Source: PVC group bacterium (GTDB lineage Bacteria > Verrucomicrobiota > Kiritimatiellia > CAIKKV01). Taken from it: a stretch of DNA of 64,000 nt. This document shows, one piece after another, positions 1-8,743 of the stretch. Each line of letters starts with the position of its first letter. Within the stretch, counting starts at the first letter, position 1. The notes beneath the pieces were generated by a model, which made no database searches, was not told the origin of the DNA, and saw nothing but the letters and a program-made list of their open reading frames with translations. A program made the position numbers and the translations under genes. The DNA lies in the NCBI GenBank assembly GCA_945898015.1, contig CAMDGM010000001.1:62001-126000 (forward strand). Reading direction: 5' to 3'.

Positions 1-913
1 TTCCCTGATAAGCCGGATGCGGGCGGTTCGTAAAGGGGAGTCCGTAAAGCAAGTCCATCTCGGCTGTGGTCAACGGCAACGCCGGCGGCTGAGCCACCAC
101 CCAGCGTTCACCATGCGCCTGGACTAAGATCCGCCCGTGAAAGGGCTCCGTATGGGTGAAAATCAGGCGCGTCATCTCGGCGAAGGCGAGCTTTCCCTCA
201 CTTGTCGCGGCGGAAACCGCCTCGAACGAAGGCAGTGGCACTGGATCATTCAATCCCTCGAGGTTCCGGCGAATGGTCAGGCTGCCGGGCCCGCCGGCGA
301 GTGGCTCTCCGGCCCGGGCCCGGGCCACCAGCCACGCCAGCGCATCCTCCCCCATGCCGTAAACCAGAACATCCGCCTTGGCATCAATCAACAGGGATCG
401 CCGCACCTGATCGATCCAATAATCATAATACGCGAAGCGGCGCAAGGACGCTTCGATGCCGCCCAAGACCACCGGCACCCCCTTGGACACCTGACGGACC
501 CGCGATGCATAGACAATCGATGCATTAGGCGGACGGGCGCCCGCCTCACCGCCCGGGGAATAAGGATCGTCCCGTCGCCGCTTGCGCATCACGGTGAGCT
601 GGGAGAGCTGACTGTCCACATTCCCCGCCGTGACGCCCCAGAAAAACTTTGGGGCCCCAAGCTTCTGAAAATCCTCCACCGAGTCCGGACGGGGCTGCGC
701 AATCACCCCCACCCGACAGCCCAGCCATTCCAGGAACCGCCCCACCAACCCGACACCAAAGGAGGGATGGTCCACATACGCATCACCGGTGACCAGAATG
801 ACATCGCATTGATCCCACCCCCGCGCGGCCATCTCGGCCCGGCTCATGGGCAGCGGTCGGTCGGCGCGGGAAACGGATGCATAAGGCTGCCACCTCACGG
901 ACGTCTGTTGCAC
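1..913 (-). CDS. ygiQ: YgiQ family radical SAM protein, N-terminal part
   Basis: Absent from the ORF track because it runs off the window edge. The minus strand reads a continuous frame containing DVILVTGDAYVDHPSFG, GVTAGNVDS, VLGGIEASLRRFAYYDYW and RPHPAYQG, which are hallmarks of the YgiQ (UPF0313) N-terminal domain. About 304 residues are present; the radical SAM CxxxCxxC motif would lie further downstream, outside the window. I chose a GTG start at 913 because AAGGAG lies about 5 nt upstream; a second GTG at 898 is possible. It follows the membrane-protein gene by 19 nt and is probably the last visible gene of that operon. The cellular role of YgiQ is not established. Confidence 0.9.
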   Translation of the reverse strand, partial: MQQTSVRWQPYASVSRADRPLPMSRAEMAARGWDQCDVILVTGDAYVDHPSFGVGLVGRFLEWLGCRVGVIAQPRPDSVEDFQKLGAPKFFWGVTAGNVDSQLSQLTVMRKRRRDDPYSPGGEAGARPPNASIVYASRVRQVSKGVPVVLGGIEASLRRFAYYDYWIDQVRRSLLIDAKADVLVYGMGEDALAWLVARARAGEPLAGGPGSLTIRRNLEGLNDPVPLPSFEAVSAATSEGKLAFAEMTRLIFTHTEPFHGRILVQAHGERWVVAQPPALPLTTAEMDLLYGLPFTNRPHPAYQG

Positions 914-932
914 ACACGCTCCTTCATGCCTT

Positions 933-2618
933 CTACGGCCGAATAATACGATACAAGCGGGCGCGGGCGCCTCCATGCGCCCATTCCCGAAGAATGCTTT
1001 TCTGCAGAGGCTGTCCATCCAGAAATGCCTCTTCCCGCACGTTCATCGTCAACAAGGACGCCTCTCGGATCTCCGGATGAGCACCCCACCATTCTAAATT
1101 ATGAACCGGCATCGAGCTGGCCGGGAGAAACGCTTGCAGGGAAAGGCTGGTCATCGTTTTTTGGCGCAACGCTTTTTCCCCATCCCCCAAGGGGAGGATA
1201 TCCCGTTCATACACAAGTCCCATGTCGTTGTAGTCCACGATCAACAAAGGGGCGGGAACCCCCGCCCCTGGATGGGCCAAATAGGAAATAGCTCCGGCGA
1301 AATTCTGACGATTGGCAGAGAGGGCCTGCAACGCGCGCCACTTCCCCAGCAGGAGCGGCGCCATACCGATCGCCAACACCAAACCGCCCGACGCAACAAT
1401 CACCAGATTTCGCCTGAGTTGCCTGCCAGGACGAAGCGCCAGTCGTGGGACGACAAGATCCAACAGGAGGGAAATGGCAGCGCCACCGGCGAGCGCCAAG
1501 CCAAAAGAAGCTTCCACCAGATACGTTCGAACCGTATAGTCCAGCGTCATGATGCCGAGAATGGCGGGAGCCGCCCATAGGGCCCCAATTCCCGCGGGAT
1601 GCCGCCAGACAATCAACACCGCGAAAGCTCCCAACAACACCAGCAACGCGACGTCCGGCGTCATTTTCAGCAACCCCGTCATCACAACAGAAACACCCAT
1701 GGAGAGGACCATGGCGCTCAAGGCATGAGGCAAGAAACGGGCCACCACCCGGTGAACCAACGGAAACAGAATCGCGACCCACACCAGAATCGTGGGAAAC
1801 GCCGTCAGGATGGCGGCATAAAACGACCAGCGCTGCCGAATGAAGACGGAGACGCTCTCAGCCCCCTGAGCCCACGGGATGCCCTGCCGGGAGGCGACGG
1901 AGGCATTCGCCACGATCCAGGCGAGGCCCGCCACCAGCATCAACCCGGCCGTTACTCCGAGCCGGATCCGGGACGGCCGGCCTAACCGCGTCCAGTGCAC
2001 CGCCAGAACCTGGAAGCAAACCAGGGGGACGATCAAAGCCGCGGGCTCCTTGGCCGCCACCGCCACACAAAACAGAATCACCGCGCCCGTCAAATGCCGG
2101 CGCGTGTTGTGTTTGACGGCCAGGGCAAACAGCCAAAGCGCCCCATGCGCAAACATAAGCTCGAGCGTATAGGTGAAATCGGAAAACCAAAACACAATAT
2201 ACATCAGGAAATAGAACGCCACCCCATACACGGCTATCGAAGTCCATGCCGTCCGAACGGACAAAGTCGTCCTGATGAAAGCAAAAAACGCCGCCATGGC
2301 GGCCAAATAGGTAAACAAAATGACAACCTGATACGGATAAGGGTTCAACCCCGCAAAATGGTAGAGTCCCCACCACGTCAAATTTTGCACAGGGCGAAAC
2401 ATGCCGAACAGGACCGCTTGCGAAGAACGTAAGCCCTCCACCCAGGAATGCGTGCGCGCCCAATCCAGATAAACAACATCATCCTCGCGAAAATAGACGG
2501 GAACAATCATCGGCACGCTGAACGACAACAAAACAAGAACCCCAAGCACCCACCATGCCAGATGCCGCTCAATCTGCTGTTTCAGCCGAATCGCGAATTG
2601 CCTGAAAATGCCGCTCAT
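933..2618 (-). CDS. Polytopic membrane protein, possible GT-C type glycosyltransferase
   Basis: This 561-residue protein has roughly ten hydrophobic segments followed by a hydrophilic C-terminal domain of about 120 residues. Near the N-terminus, just after the first membrane segment, lies FREDDVVYLDWA, an acidic loop like the DD/DE motif in the first external loop of GT-C glycosyltransferases. The track start (GTG 2624) overlaps the ribosome binding site; ATG 2618 sits 5 nt after AAGGAGG and is preferred. It is the fifth gene of a run wzy-like, GT4, GT4, DUF362, this gene, ygiQ, with an 11-nt gap to the DUF362 gene. A role in sugar transfer from a lipid carrier is inference from topology and neighbours; no specific family was recognised. 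Confidence 0.8.
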   Translation of the reverse strand: MSGIFRQFAIRLKQQIERHLAWWVLGVLVLLSFSVPMIVPVYFREDDVVYLDWARTHSWVEGLRSSQAVLFGMFRPVQNLTWWGLYHFAGLNPYPYQVVILFTYLAAMAAFFAFIRTTLSVRTAWTSIAVYGVAFYFLMYIVFWFSDFTYTLELMFAHGALWLFALAVKHNTRRHLTGAVILFCVAVAAKEPAALIVPLVCFQVLAVHWTRLGRPSRIRLGVTAGLMLVAGLAWIVANASVASRQGIPWAQGAESVSVFIRQRWSFYAAILTAFPTILVWVAILFPLVHRVVARFLPHALSAMVLSMGVSVVMTGLLKMTPDVALLVLLGAFAVLIVWRHPAGIGALWAAPAILGIMTLDYTVRTYLVEASFGLALAGGAAISLLLDLVVPRLALRPGRQLRRNLVIVASGGLVLAIGMAPLLLGKWRALQALSANRQNFAGAISYLAHPGAGVPAPLLIVDYNDMGLVYERDILPLGDGEKALRQKTMTSLSLQAFLPASSMPVHNLEWWGAHPEIREASLLTMNVREEAFLDGQPLQKSILREWAHGGARARLYRIIRP

Positions 2619-2635
2619 CGCCACCTCCTTATTGA

Positions 2636-3916
2636 CTAAGGAGCTTGGCGGCGGCGTTTCGCGTCAAATTCCGGAGCCTCCCGCACGCAGGTGCCCAGCA
2701 CCCGCAAGGCTTTCCCGATCAGGCGGGCCGTTTGCCGGTCCAGTTTTGCCGCCGCCGCGCCCACGTTCGCCCAGCCCGGAGTCGACAAGTCGCCCGGCGC
2801 AAGCGCCACCGTTTCCCAATTTTGGAAAAGCCGACCCCAGTCGCTCTTCAATATCTCCTGGATGCGCCCCTGGTGGGTGGGATACCAGAACAGATCATGG
2901 TACAGGACGCTGGCAATGTAAGCCCAGGGGGCCAGTATCGTCTTGAGCGACCACTCGATCGGCTTCTTCAACGGCCCCCAGTAAATCTTGTGCTGCATCC
3001 GGCTGGCGAACGTCATCTTCTGGAAAGGACCCACAAAGTGCCAGTTTTCCTTGGCCGCCTCGACATCGCCCACAATTTCAATGTCCCGGGGATCGCCGCA
3101 TCCGAGACCGCGCTCATGGGCCAGCCGCACGAATTTGATGTCCCGCATCGGATCAAACCCCATCAGCTTCGCCGCCACTGCGTCGATCGCCACCTGGTCG
3201 GAGGACGCCAGCAGCACATTCTTCACCATGGGGAACATACAGCGCGGGCCGGGGCCATCCCCTGCGAACGTGCCATCCATCACCGCAAACAGACCCGAAT
3301 GAATCTTCTTCTGGATCATGAGCAGATCCACCAGCGTTTCATGAATAACCGGGTGCGTCCAGTGCCGGTGCTCGTTGAGCAACCCGCCAAAGGCGTTCTT
3401 CATGGCGCCCGTAGTCGTCGTGAAAATGTGGGTTTTGATGGTGGGAAGGTGAATGATGTTCTCCCCGATAAACCGCTTGGGGATCATGAACCCGTCCGGA
3501 TAGACCTGGTTCAGGCAAAGGAATTGATCTGCCAGATCGCCCACCGCGTCGCGGACATGGATCCACTCCTCCCCCTCGTAAAGGTGGACGTTACGAAGCC
3601 CATGGGCCTGGACCACCGCCAACTGCTTGTTTTCCCGCTCCCCCAGATGAGCATCGATCACCACCGTCCGATTATGACAGGCGTGGATCAGGGCGGGATC
3701 ATACCCATCGCGCTTCATGGCCCGGATCACCCCGTCAAGCTGCCAGGGGGTGGTGGAGCTGCCCGGATAGAAAAAATGCCAGCTGATATTAATCTTGAGC
3801 GCCGTGTCCTTCTGCTTGGGAAGGGCGTCCTGGTAACCCGCCAGATTCATAACCCGATGGTAATCCTCCAACACCGTGGCGGGACTCGTTTTCAGAATGG
3901 CAACTTTTGATTTCAT
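2636..3916 (-). CDS. DUF362 domain protein without ferredoxin domain
   Basis: A 426-residue protein of the DUF362 family. The family pattern is visible in ALKINISWHFF near the N-terminus, IIHLPTIKTHIFTTTTGAMK in the middle and the later VAIDAVAAKLMGFDP. Unlike the DUF362 protein at 36.2 kb it carries no CxxCxxCxxxCP clusters; the C-terminal third is instead a basic, tryptophan-rich region (KIYWGPLKKPIEWSLK) that may contact the membrane. The biochemical function of DUF362 is unknown. It sits inside a polysaccharide operon, 31 nt after a glycosyltransferase gene and 11 nt before a membrane-protein gene, so a role linked to surface glycans is likely but unproven. Confidence 0.85.
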   Translation of the reverse strand: MKSKVAILKTSPATVLEDYHRVMNLAGYQDALPKQKDTALKINISWHFFYPGSSTTPWQLDGVIRAMKRDGYDPALIHACHNRTVVIDAHLGERENKQLAVVQAHGLRNVHLYEGEEWIHVRDAVGDLADQFLCLNQVYPDGFMIPKRFIGENIIHLPTIKTHIFTTTTGAMKNAFGGLLNEHRHWTHPVIHETLVDLLMIQKKIHSGLFAVMDGTFAGDGPGPRCMFPMVKNVLLASSDQVAIDAVAAKLMGFDPMRDIKFVRLAHERGLGCGDPRDIEIVGDVEAAKENWHFVGPFQKMTFASRMQHKIYWGPLKKPIEWSLKTILAPWAYIASVLYHDLFWYPTHQGRIQEILKSDWGRLFQNWETVALAPGDLSTPGWANVGAAAAKLDRQTARLIGKALRVLGTCVREAPEFDAKRRRQAP

Positions 3917-3947
3917 GCGCTCATTATGCCCCGCCTGACCCGGCGCT

Positions 3948-5111
3948 TCAAGTTTCCTTTCGCCGGAACCCCGACGGGGACTGGAGGTAGTCGTCGTAGG
4001 ACACCAGCGGTGCGCCGACTCTCAAACGCTCAAAGAGATCCTCATAAAAATCCGTGATCCACTCCCACTGATAATACGCCTTGATTCGCGAAGCCGCCCG
4101 GGCGCGACACGCCTCGACCGAAGCCGGCTGATCGATTATTTTCCGCAGTTGGGCCGGCAAATCCGCCTCCGGATGCCCCCCGTCGAAATAGGCCCCGCAA
4201 TCCGCCACGACCTCGGCATTCGCCGGCGAATTCCTGACGAGGACGCAATTTCCAAATCCCAGTTGATCCAGAAGCGCGGGCCGGGTGCCGTCCACCGCCG
4301 ACGGCTGGATGGCGGCATACGCGTGACTGCTCAACTGGGCGTAATCCCGGCCGAAGGCATAACCGGTAAAGACAACCCGGTCATCCGCGAGTTTCAGCAG
4401 CAGTTTCTTATAGTCATCGGCGTAAGGCGCATCGCCGACCACCACTAACTTCATGTCTGTCCGCAATCCGCAGAACGACCGGATCAGCAAATCAATACCA
4501 TTTTCAGGAACAAACCGGCCCACATAAAATAAATACCGCCGGGATTGCACCCCCCATTTGCGAAGCGCCTCCTCTCCTTCGTCACGAACCACATTGGCGC
4601 CATAGGGGACGAAAATCGTCGCGGCGTTATACCGATCCTGATAGCGCCTTTGGATGACCTTGGAATCCGCAATCAGGACCTGAGCCGTCCAAGAGGCAAT
4701 CCTTTCGCAGCCGCTCTGATACGCGCGGGCGAACCGCCCCCATTTCTGGCGCGCCCCGTCCTGCCCGTCCACATTCAGCAGCACCCGCGCACCCACCAGG
4801 CGGGGCAACCATACCAGCGGACTATTTCCGACAATGCAATAATAAGCGATGTCATAACTCTGGGTCAGCGCGTGAAAAGTGGACAGCAACGTGTGGGAAA
4901 GCGTTTCCAAATGCTTGGTCCGGATGGCGGGCAGGGAAACCAGGCGCACGCCCTGATAGGACCCCTCAACATCTTTGATGAAATGACTCCGGTTGTAAAC
5001 CGTCACCTCATGCCCGCGCCGAACCAGACGGACGGCCAGCTGCTCATAAAACGTTTCAAACCCGCTATAGCGGGCGGGGATGCCCCGGGATCCCAGCAAT
5101 GCAATTTTCAT
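3948..5111 (-). CDS. Glycosyltransferase family 4 with N-terminal DUF1972 domain
   Basis: A 387-residue GT-B glycosyltransferase. The N-terminus MKIALLGSRGIPARYSGFET is the signature of the DUF1972 subgroup, which contains rhamnosyl- and other sugar transferases of polysaccharide clusters. YLFYVGRFVPENGIDLLIRS marks the nucleotide-sugar binding C-terminal domain. The track start at 5357 adds 82 implausible residues; ATG 5111 overlaps the stop of the upstream GT gene as ATGA, indicating translational coupling. It probably adds one sugar in assembly of the repeat unit encoded by this cluster; donor and acceptor cannot be read from sequence. Confidence 0.9.
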   Translation of the reverse strand: MKIALLGSRGIPARYSGFETFYEQLAVRLVRRGHEVTVYNRSHFIKDVEGSYQGVRLVSLPAIRTKHLETLSHTLLSTFHALTQSYDIAYYCIVGNSPLVWLPRLVGARVLLNVDGQDGARQKWGRFARAYQSGCERIASWTAQVLIADSKVIQRRYQDRYNAATIFVPYGANVVRDEGEEALRKWGVQSRRYLFYVGRFVPENGIDLLIRSFCGLRTDMKLVVVGDAPYADDYKKLLLKLADDRVVFTGYAFGRDYAQLSSHAYAAIQPSAVDGTRPALLDQLGFGNCVLVRNSPANAEVVADCGAYFDGGHPEADLPAQLRKIIDQPASVEACRARAASRIKAYYQWEWITDFYEDLFERLRVGAPLVSYDDYLQSPSGFRRKET

Positions 5112-6229
5112 GAGCGCCCGCCAGCCGCCACGCGGCAATAACCGTCCCACGTCAATCGGGCCGTTTGTTCCCAGGAAAAAATAGCTGCATGCCGCAACCC
5201 TTTGGCCCGCAACTCCTGATTCCAGGCGCGATCCACGAGCACCCGCCCCAGCGCCGCACTCAGCTCCTCCGTGCTTGAAGGCTCCACCAAGACGGCGGCG
5301 TCCCCCGCCACTTCGGGAATCGACGTGGTCCGGGACGTCACCACCGGAACACCACAAGCCATGGCCTCCAGAACCGGCAGCCCGAACCCCTCATACAGCG
5401 ATGGATACACGAACACATCCGCCGCGTTATACAGGCTTACCAATTCGTCGTCCGTCACGTAACCGGTCAGAAGAACATCCTTTTCCAGGCCGGCCCGCCG
5501 GATCACCTCAAACAGCTCGGACTCCCGCCATTGCGCTTTGCCCGCCAATACCAATTGATGAGGGACCGAACAGCCCTGTCGCACCCGCACAAACGACTCG
5601 ACCAACCGGATCAGATTCTTCCGTGGCTGAAGATTCCCCACGGCCAGCACATAAGGGAAGCGCACCCCCAGTTCAACAAGCCGGTCCCGCCGGGCGGCAT
5701 TCGGCGGCAACACGCGAAATCGTGGATCAGCCGCCTCCAGGGTCACGTGTATCCGCTCGGCTGGCAACCGGTAGTGCCGGCAAATTTCCGCTTTCGAATA
5801 CTCACTGACCGTGAACACCGACGCCCCTCTTGCCAGGGTTGCCCCCACGCCACACCGAAGGACAACGCGATCGCGCCACGAAAACCACTCGGGATGCGCC
5901 TGGTAGGAAACATCGTGAACCGTGGAGACAACCGGACAGGAGCAAGACAGGGGGCCGGCATACGTGACATGAAGCACCGAGCTCTTTTCCTGCCGCGCCA
6001 GGCGGGGCAGCTCAACAAACAGCCGTCGCCAAGGCGATGAGGAAACACGGACAAACCGCCAGCGGTCCGTCACCGTCATAACCCCGTCAAAGGCCGAAGG
6101 ATCCGTCACCGCCACCAGAAACTCAGCCGGCAAATCAAGCGCCTGCAGCGCACGAACCAGATTGAGTACATAACGCTCATTGCCGGACTCCCGTTCCCCC
6201 ACCATATGCGCGTCAATCAGGATTTTCAT
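5108..6229 (-). CDS. Glycosyltransferase family 4
   Basis: A 373-residue GT4 enzyme. The start MKILIDAHMVGERESGNERY is typical of the N-terminal acceptor domain; VLAVGNLQPRKNLIRLVESF opens the donor-binding domain and the E-x7-E signature appears in YPSLYEGFGLPVLEAMACG. ATG 6229 overlaps the stop of the polymerase-like gene as ATGA, and its own stop overlaps the next GT start, so three genes are translationally coupled. The track start at 6517 lies within the upstream gene and is rejected. Likely a cytoplasmic, membrane-associated enzyme of surface polysaccharide synthesis. Confidence 0.92.
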   Translation of the reverse strand: MKILIDAHMVGERESGNERYVLNLVRALQALDLPAEFLVAVTDPSAFDGVMTVTDRWRFVRVSSSPWRRLFVELPRLARQEKSSVLHVTYAGPLSCSCPVVSTVHDVSYQAHPEWFSWRDRVVLRCGVGATLARGASVFTVSEYSKAEICRHYRLPAERIHVTLEAADPRFRVLPPNAARRDRLVELGVRFPYVLAVGNLQPRKNLIRLVESFVRVRQGCSVPHQLVLAGKAQWRESELFEVIRRAGLEKDVLLTGYVTDDELVSLYNAADVFVYPSLYEGFGLPVLEAMACGVPVVTSRTTSIPEVAGDAAVLVEPSSTEELSAALGRVLVDRAWNQELRAKGLRHAAIFSWEQTARLTWDGYCRVAAGGRS

Positions 6230-7728
6230 GGCAACACCCGGGGAGAGCGCGGTTCTGAAATAACAGGGGCAGGAAGGGGCGGCTCCTTCGTTTTCAAGAC
6301 CCCGTCCTCCCAGGCATACCGGGTCAGCATCGCCATCAACAGCTCCTGACTGGGAAATCCACCCGCGATCCAGGCGAACAATACCCAAAGGACGGTCGAC
6401 GCTATTGCCATAAACCCGATCACATGCGCGGAGGTCGACATTCCCTCCCGCCAAAGGGATCGGCCCACATCCTTGAGCAGATACCAGAAGACTTTGCAAT
6501 AAATCAAAACCCCGCAAACGCCCATGAGGCCCAAAACCGTCCAGAGACCGGATTCGTACAACCCCATCCGGGCCGCCACTTGCGCCCGCGTTTCAATACT
6601 GGCCCCGTACGCCTCGAAATTCTCGTCAAACGGCTCCGCCCGTTCGCCAAACAACACCGTCACGGGGGACTCGAGCCACCGTTCCCGCCCCAATTCCGAA
6701 AGTCGCTTGTGCCAGTCATTGCTGGCACGAAGATCCTGATGCCAATCCACCCCGCTCTCGGGGGAATCCCGGATCAGGATCGAAAGCGCCCGCTGGGCGG
6801 TCTGGGGAAACAGATAAATCACCTGGGGCTGCTGATTCAGAAACAGCACCACCCCGAGCATCAGGCCGGACAGCACCGAAAGCACCCCGATCCGCCGAAA
6901 CAACAGCGCCCAAATAATCGGAATCGTAAACAGCATGCCCACACTGACCCGCCCGCCACCGAGTAGAACAATTCCAGCGGCCACCAGCGCCACCGTCCAG
7001 TGCAGCACCTTATAAAGCTTAACCCGACTGATGTGCGCAAAACAAAGACCTAAAAATAACAATTGAATGCCTGAAAACCGAAAATCAACAACTCCGTTAG
7101 TCGTACTGCTGAACGCGAAATCCAAAATCGGGATAAACACCAAATCCGCGACGAAGAACGTAAACGTCGCCGCCATGATTCTCAGAAGACAGGCCACATA
7201 CATCAGGACTAAAGCCGTCCGCAAAAAGCGGCTGTCTCCGAAGTAATAAAACATCAGGAAGAACAACAGCGGCCAAAGTCCCCGGACATAAACACGGGTC
7301 AGGCTCCCCCCCCCGCCCAGTCCTTGTACGTTCAGTACCAACAGGCTGACCAACCACTCCGCCAGTAAATAAACAAACAAGGCCCATACGACGAGCGGAA
7401 TGGGCTCCCGTTGCGATACCCGGCCGCTTCGCCTGAGCAATAAAGCCAGAAAAAGTGCGAGCATGCAAAACGGCAAAGCCATCTCGTACAAGTAAATTTT
7501 AAACCCTACAAAAAATATCCCGCCGAAGGTCACCGCCACCGGCATCGGAAGCCACCAGCGCGGACCGGCCCAAATCAGCCACACCACCAACGCCAGCATC
7601 CCCACAAAAAGGCCAAATCGATAAGGGCCGAATTCGGAAAACCAATTAACCAGATAAGCCCCCACCCCGCATGCCGCGCAGAATAAAAACAGGCTTGTCA
7701 GCCGGCGTTGAAAAAGAGGATTTAACAT
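6226..7728 (-). CDS. O-antigen ligase/polymerase-like membrane protein
   Basis: A 500-residue protein with about eleven hydrophobic segments and a large hydrophilic loop (roughly residues 310-385, with RDSPESGVDWHQDLRASNDW), the layout of Wzy polymerases and WaaL ligases. Sequence alone does not separate the two roles. It is the first gene of the minus-strand polysaccharide operon, preceded by GGGAAGGCGGGG before ATG 7728 and coupled by ATGA to the following GT gene. With a flippase at 12.8-14.2 kb it suggests a Wzx/Wzy-type pathway. Confidence 0.82.
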   Translation of the reverse strand: MLNPLFQRRLTSLFLFCAACGVGAYLVNWFSEFGPYRFGLFVGMLALVVWLIWAGPRWWLPMPVAVTFGGIFFVGFKIYLYEMALPFCMLALFLALLLRRSGRVSQREPIPLVVWALFVYLLAEWLVSLLVLNVQGLGGGGSLTRVYVRGLWPLLFFLMFYYFGDSRFLRTALVLMYVACLLRIMAATFTFFVADLVFIPILDFAFSSTTNGVVDFRFSGIQLLFLGLCFAHISRVKLYKVLHWTVALVAAGIVLLGGGRVSVGMLFTIPIIWALLFRRIGVLSVLSGLMLGVVLFLNQQPQVIYLFPQTAQRALSILIRDSPESGVDWHQDLRASNDWHKRLSELGRERWLESPVTVLFGERAEPFDENFEAYGASIETRAQVAARMGLYESGLWTVLGLMGVCGVLIYCKVFWYLLKDVGRSLWREGMSTSAHVIGFMAIASTVLWVLFAWIAGGFPSQELLMAMLTRYAWEDGVLKTKEPPLPAPVISEPRSPRVLP

Positions 7729-7963
7729 GTCCCCGCCTTCCCAGACCCAAAAATCACGATCCTATAGGCGCCCCCACCCTGGCCGCCACCCCTGCTTGAT
7801 TTGAGTATCGGAGAAATGTCGGGCTTTTGCAATCCTTAGCAAAAGAGACCTCCCCAAATCCATCCCCAAATTGAGTTGCGAAGCGGCTTTGATAAAGTGT
7901 AGAACTAGCGGGTGGCTGCACGCTCTCTGTTTTGGGTGGCTGCCGCGGAATGCCTGCAAACCT
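7729..7963. other. Divergent intergenic region
   Basis: About 235 bases between the polymerase-like gene on the minus strand and a methyltransferase gene on the plus strand. It must hold two promoters, but I could not pick convincing -35/-10 pairs. An 8-bp palindrome CCTATAGG lies near 7760. The track extends the methyltransferase ORF back to 7871, but that stretch translates to a cysteine- and tryptophan-rich sequence unlike its family, so I treat it as noncoding leader. Confidence 0.5.
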
Positions 7964-8743
7964 ATGACAACCTTTAACAACCTTAAAACCTGTTGGGATC
8001 GATTAAGCCAAGAAGATCCGCTTTGGGCCATCCTCAGCCAGGAAGACAAAAAGGGGGGGAAATGGAATTTGGACGATTTCCTCCTCACCGGACAGGAAAC
8101 CGTGGCTTCTTATCACAGCCTTTTAGCAAGCCTTGTCGGCATCCCTAGCCACTTTGATCATATATTGGATTTTGGGTGCGGCATTGGCCGATTAACCTTG
8201 TCCTGGAAACAGTATGCCCGCCTCGTTACCGGAACTGACATTTCGGAAACAATGATCAACCAAGCCCGGCAATTGTCTGCCAATATACCAGGCCTTGATT
8301 ACACCTGGAACCCGAACCCGAATTTATCGATTTTCCCGTCCTCGTCGTTTGACCTGGTCTTTTCGCATATCTGCCTCCAGCATATTCCTTGGCCCATGAC
8401 GTACGTCTATCTGCGCGAATTTTCCCGGATTTGCCGCCCCGAAGGATATGTCGTCTTCCAGCTACCCTCAAAAAGCATAATCGATCAATCCGCCTCACGA
8501 ACACGCCGCTGGTTAATTGATCATCTTCCGTTCGGATTGGATCGGGCTTATCGTTCCTGGCGACGAGGCACGTCAACCGTTTTCGACATGCATTTTACCC
8601 CCGTAAAAGAAGTCATCACCGCCTGTCGTTCATTCGAACTACAAGACCGCCTGTTAAAATATGACGAATCTGCCGGATCTCAAACAGAAGGTTATATTTA
8701 CGTATTTCAAAAGACGAAGCGCACTCGATTCGATGCCGCTTAA
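7964..8743 (+). CDS. Class I SAM-dependent methyltransferase
   Basis: A 259-residue methyltransferase. Motif I is HILDFGCGIGRLTLSW, followed by an acidic residue in VTGTDISETMINQA and motif IV-like FSHICLQHIPWP; FSRICRPEGYVVFQLPS is the post-motif strand. The substrate is unknown, but a neighbouring glycosyltransferase gene that overlaps its 3' end by 11 nt suggests sugar or lipid-linked glycan methylation. Start ATG 7964 (MTTFNNLKTCW) was chosen because the upstream extension is not family-like; no strong ribosome binding site is visible. The pair looks less GC-rich than the genes around it. Confidence 0.85.
   Translation: MTTFNNLKTCWDRLSQEDPLWAILSQEDKKGGKWNLDDFLLTGQETVASYHSLLASLVGIPSHFDHILDFGCGIGRLTLSWKQYARLVTGTDISETMINQARQLSANIPGLDYTWNPNPNLSIFPSSSFDLVFSHICLQHIPWPMTYVYLREFSRICRPEGYVVFQLPSKSIIDQSASRTRRWLIDHLPFGLDRAYRSWRRGTSTVFDMHFTPVKEVITACRSFELQDRLLKYDESAGSQTEGYIYVFQKTKRTRFDAA

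Noticed and set aside
137-946. 269-aa plus-strand ORF at the left edge
   Set aside because: Low-complexity shadow of the minus-strand YgiQ frame, which shows clear family motifs.
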